The notes under the pieces: generated by a model
Databases searched by the model: none
What the model was told of the DNA's origin: nothing
The model's input: only the letters and a program-made list of their open reading frames with translations
Assembly: GCA_004297635.1 (NCBI GenBank)
Contig: SCUQ01000220.1
Location: 1-5,797, forward strand
Origin: Rhizorhabdus sp.
GTDB taxonomy: Bacteria; Pseudomonadota; Alphaproteobacteria; Sphingomonadales; Sphingomonadaceae
Direction of reading: 5' to 3'
Length of the DNA: 5,797 bases
Made by a program: the position numbers and the translations under genes
Shown here: piece by piece, positions 5,293-5,797 of the stretch
How positions within the stretch are numbered: the stretch's first letter is position 1
Layout: every line of letters begins with the position of its first letter

Positions 5293-5797
5293 TCAGAACC
5301 GCAGCGCGATCGAGGCGAGCAGCCGGTCGGAAGCCGTCGACGTTCCGGTGGCGACGGCTTGCTTGCCTGAGCGGTGGGCATAGAGCGTCTCGATCGCGAA
5401 GGCCGACGGGCCCACCAGCCGCAGTCCGCCGCCGAACGAGGTGAAGCGTCCGTCCGCGTCGCCCGCCGTGGTGGTGGTGCCGGCATTCCAGGTGCGGACA
5501 TGGTCGACGAAGCCGAAGACCTGCGGGCGGAGGCTGTCACCCGGCCAGACATCGAGGCGCGGCTCCAGCCGCAGGCCCAGCGCGCGGTCGCCCGAGGCCG
5601 AGCCTGGGTCGTAACCACGGCCGATCGTATAATTGCCGATCGCATATTGCTCGAAACCCGGCAGGCGTCCGCTCGACCATTGGCCGTCCAGCGTCGCCGC
5701 GAGGCTGAACGCCGGTCCCCAGGCGATGACATCCTCGGCCGTGGCGCGCACAACGGCCGCACTGCTGTCGTTGCTGCGGCTGCCGGTCGCGGCGGCC
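5293..5797 (-). CDS. TpsB/FhaC-family outer-membrane transporter, C-terminal 167 residues (gene continues beyond the window)
   Basis: The frame is open to the right window edge, so only the C-terminal end is seen; a GTG at 5751 is internal rather than the start. The fragment looks like the last strands of a beta barrel, with alternating polar and nonpolar residues and a terminal phenylalanine (LLASIALRF), the outer-membrane protein sorting signal. The segment IGNYTIGRGYDPGSASGDRALG (about residues 53-74 of the visible part) matches the family block around the conserved RGY/RGF loop motif of Omp85/TpsB proteins such as FhaC and ShlB. These proteins secrete a large partner protein across the outer membrane in two-partner secretion. 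The POTRA domains and any partner gene would lie to the right of the window. The assignment rests on the C-terminus only, so another Omp85-type transporter is possible. Confidence 0.75.
   Translation of the reverse strand, partial: AAATGSRSNDSSAAVVRATAEDVIAWGPAFSLAATLDGQWSSGRLPGFEQYAIGNYTIGRGYDPGSASGDRALGLRLEPRLDVWPGDSLRPQVFGFVDHVRTWNAGTTTTAGDADGRFTSFGGGLRLVGPSAFAIETLYAHRSGKQAVATGTSTASDRLLASIALRF

Noticed and set aside
5274..5762. Minus-strand open frame of 162 codons overlapping the TpsB-like gene
   Set aside because: It is a frame-shifted shadow with an Arg/Ser-rich translation; the frame ending at 5293 has the barrel features and terminal Phe.
2132..5797. Hemolysin-family protein as the secreted partner of the TpsB-like transporter
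   Set aside because: Two-partner secretion substrates are large, with a signal peptide and TPS domain. This 179-residue protein has neither, and the genes are far apart in different units.

Overview
The window looks like a contig end from a GC-rich alphaproteobacterium. A sphingomonad-type organism is my best guess, from codon use, the strongly G/C third positions and the gene types; no marker gene settles it. The first 13 bases are not genomic. They are the common Illumina adapter end, so real sequence starts at base 14.

Left part (14-2671, minus strand): a tightly overlapping three-gene operon, read right to left. It starts with a thermostable-hemolysin family protein (2132-2671). Next comes a 679-residue fusion of an AMP-forming adenylation enzyme with a C-terminal haem-oxygenase-like diiron oxygenase (HDO) domain (96-2135). 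Last is the start of a short-chain dehydrogenase/reductase (SDR) gene (14-106), cut off by the contig end. The second and third genes both begin with TTG codons that overlap the preceding stop, so translation is probably coupled. The set of enzymes (carboxylate activation, iron-dependent oxidation, an acyltransferase-like protein and a reductase) reads as a small biosynthetic pathway whose product I cannot name. This is the most interesting part of the window.

Middle (2672-2939): 268 bases of non-coding DNA hold a hairpin that may end lysR transcription, an 8+8 base inverted repeat, and a smaller inverted repeat over the likely ribosome binding site of the hemolysin-family gene. The operon promoter should lie here, but I see no convincing -35/-10 pair.

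Right part: a LysR-type regulator (2940-3845, minus) is divergent from scoA-scoB (3929-5286, plus), the two subunits of succinyl-CoA:3-ketoacid CoA-transferase. The 83-base AT-rich gap between them carries a palindrome and is the likely control region. The layout suggests that LysR controls ketoacid (acetoacetate) use. Converging on scoB with only 6 bases between stop codons is the 3' end of a TpsB/FhaC-type outer-membrane transporter gene (5293 to the window edge, minus).
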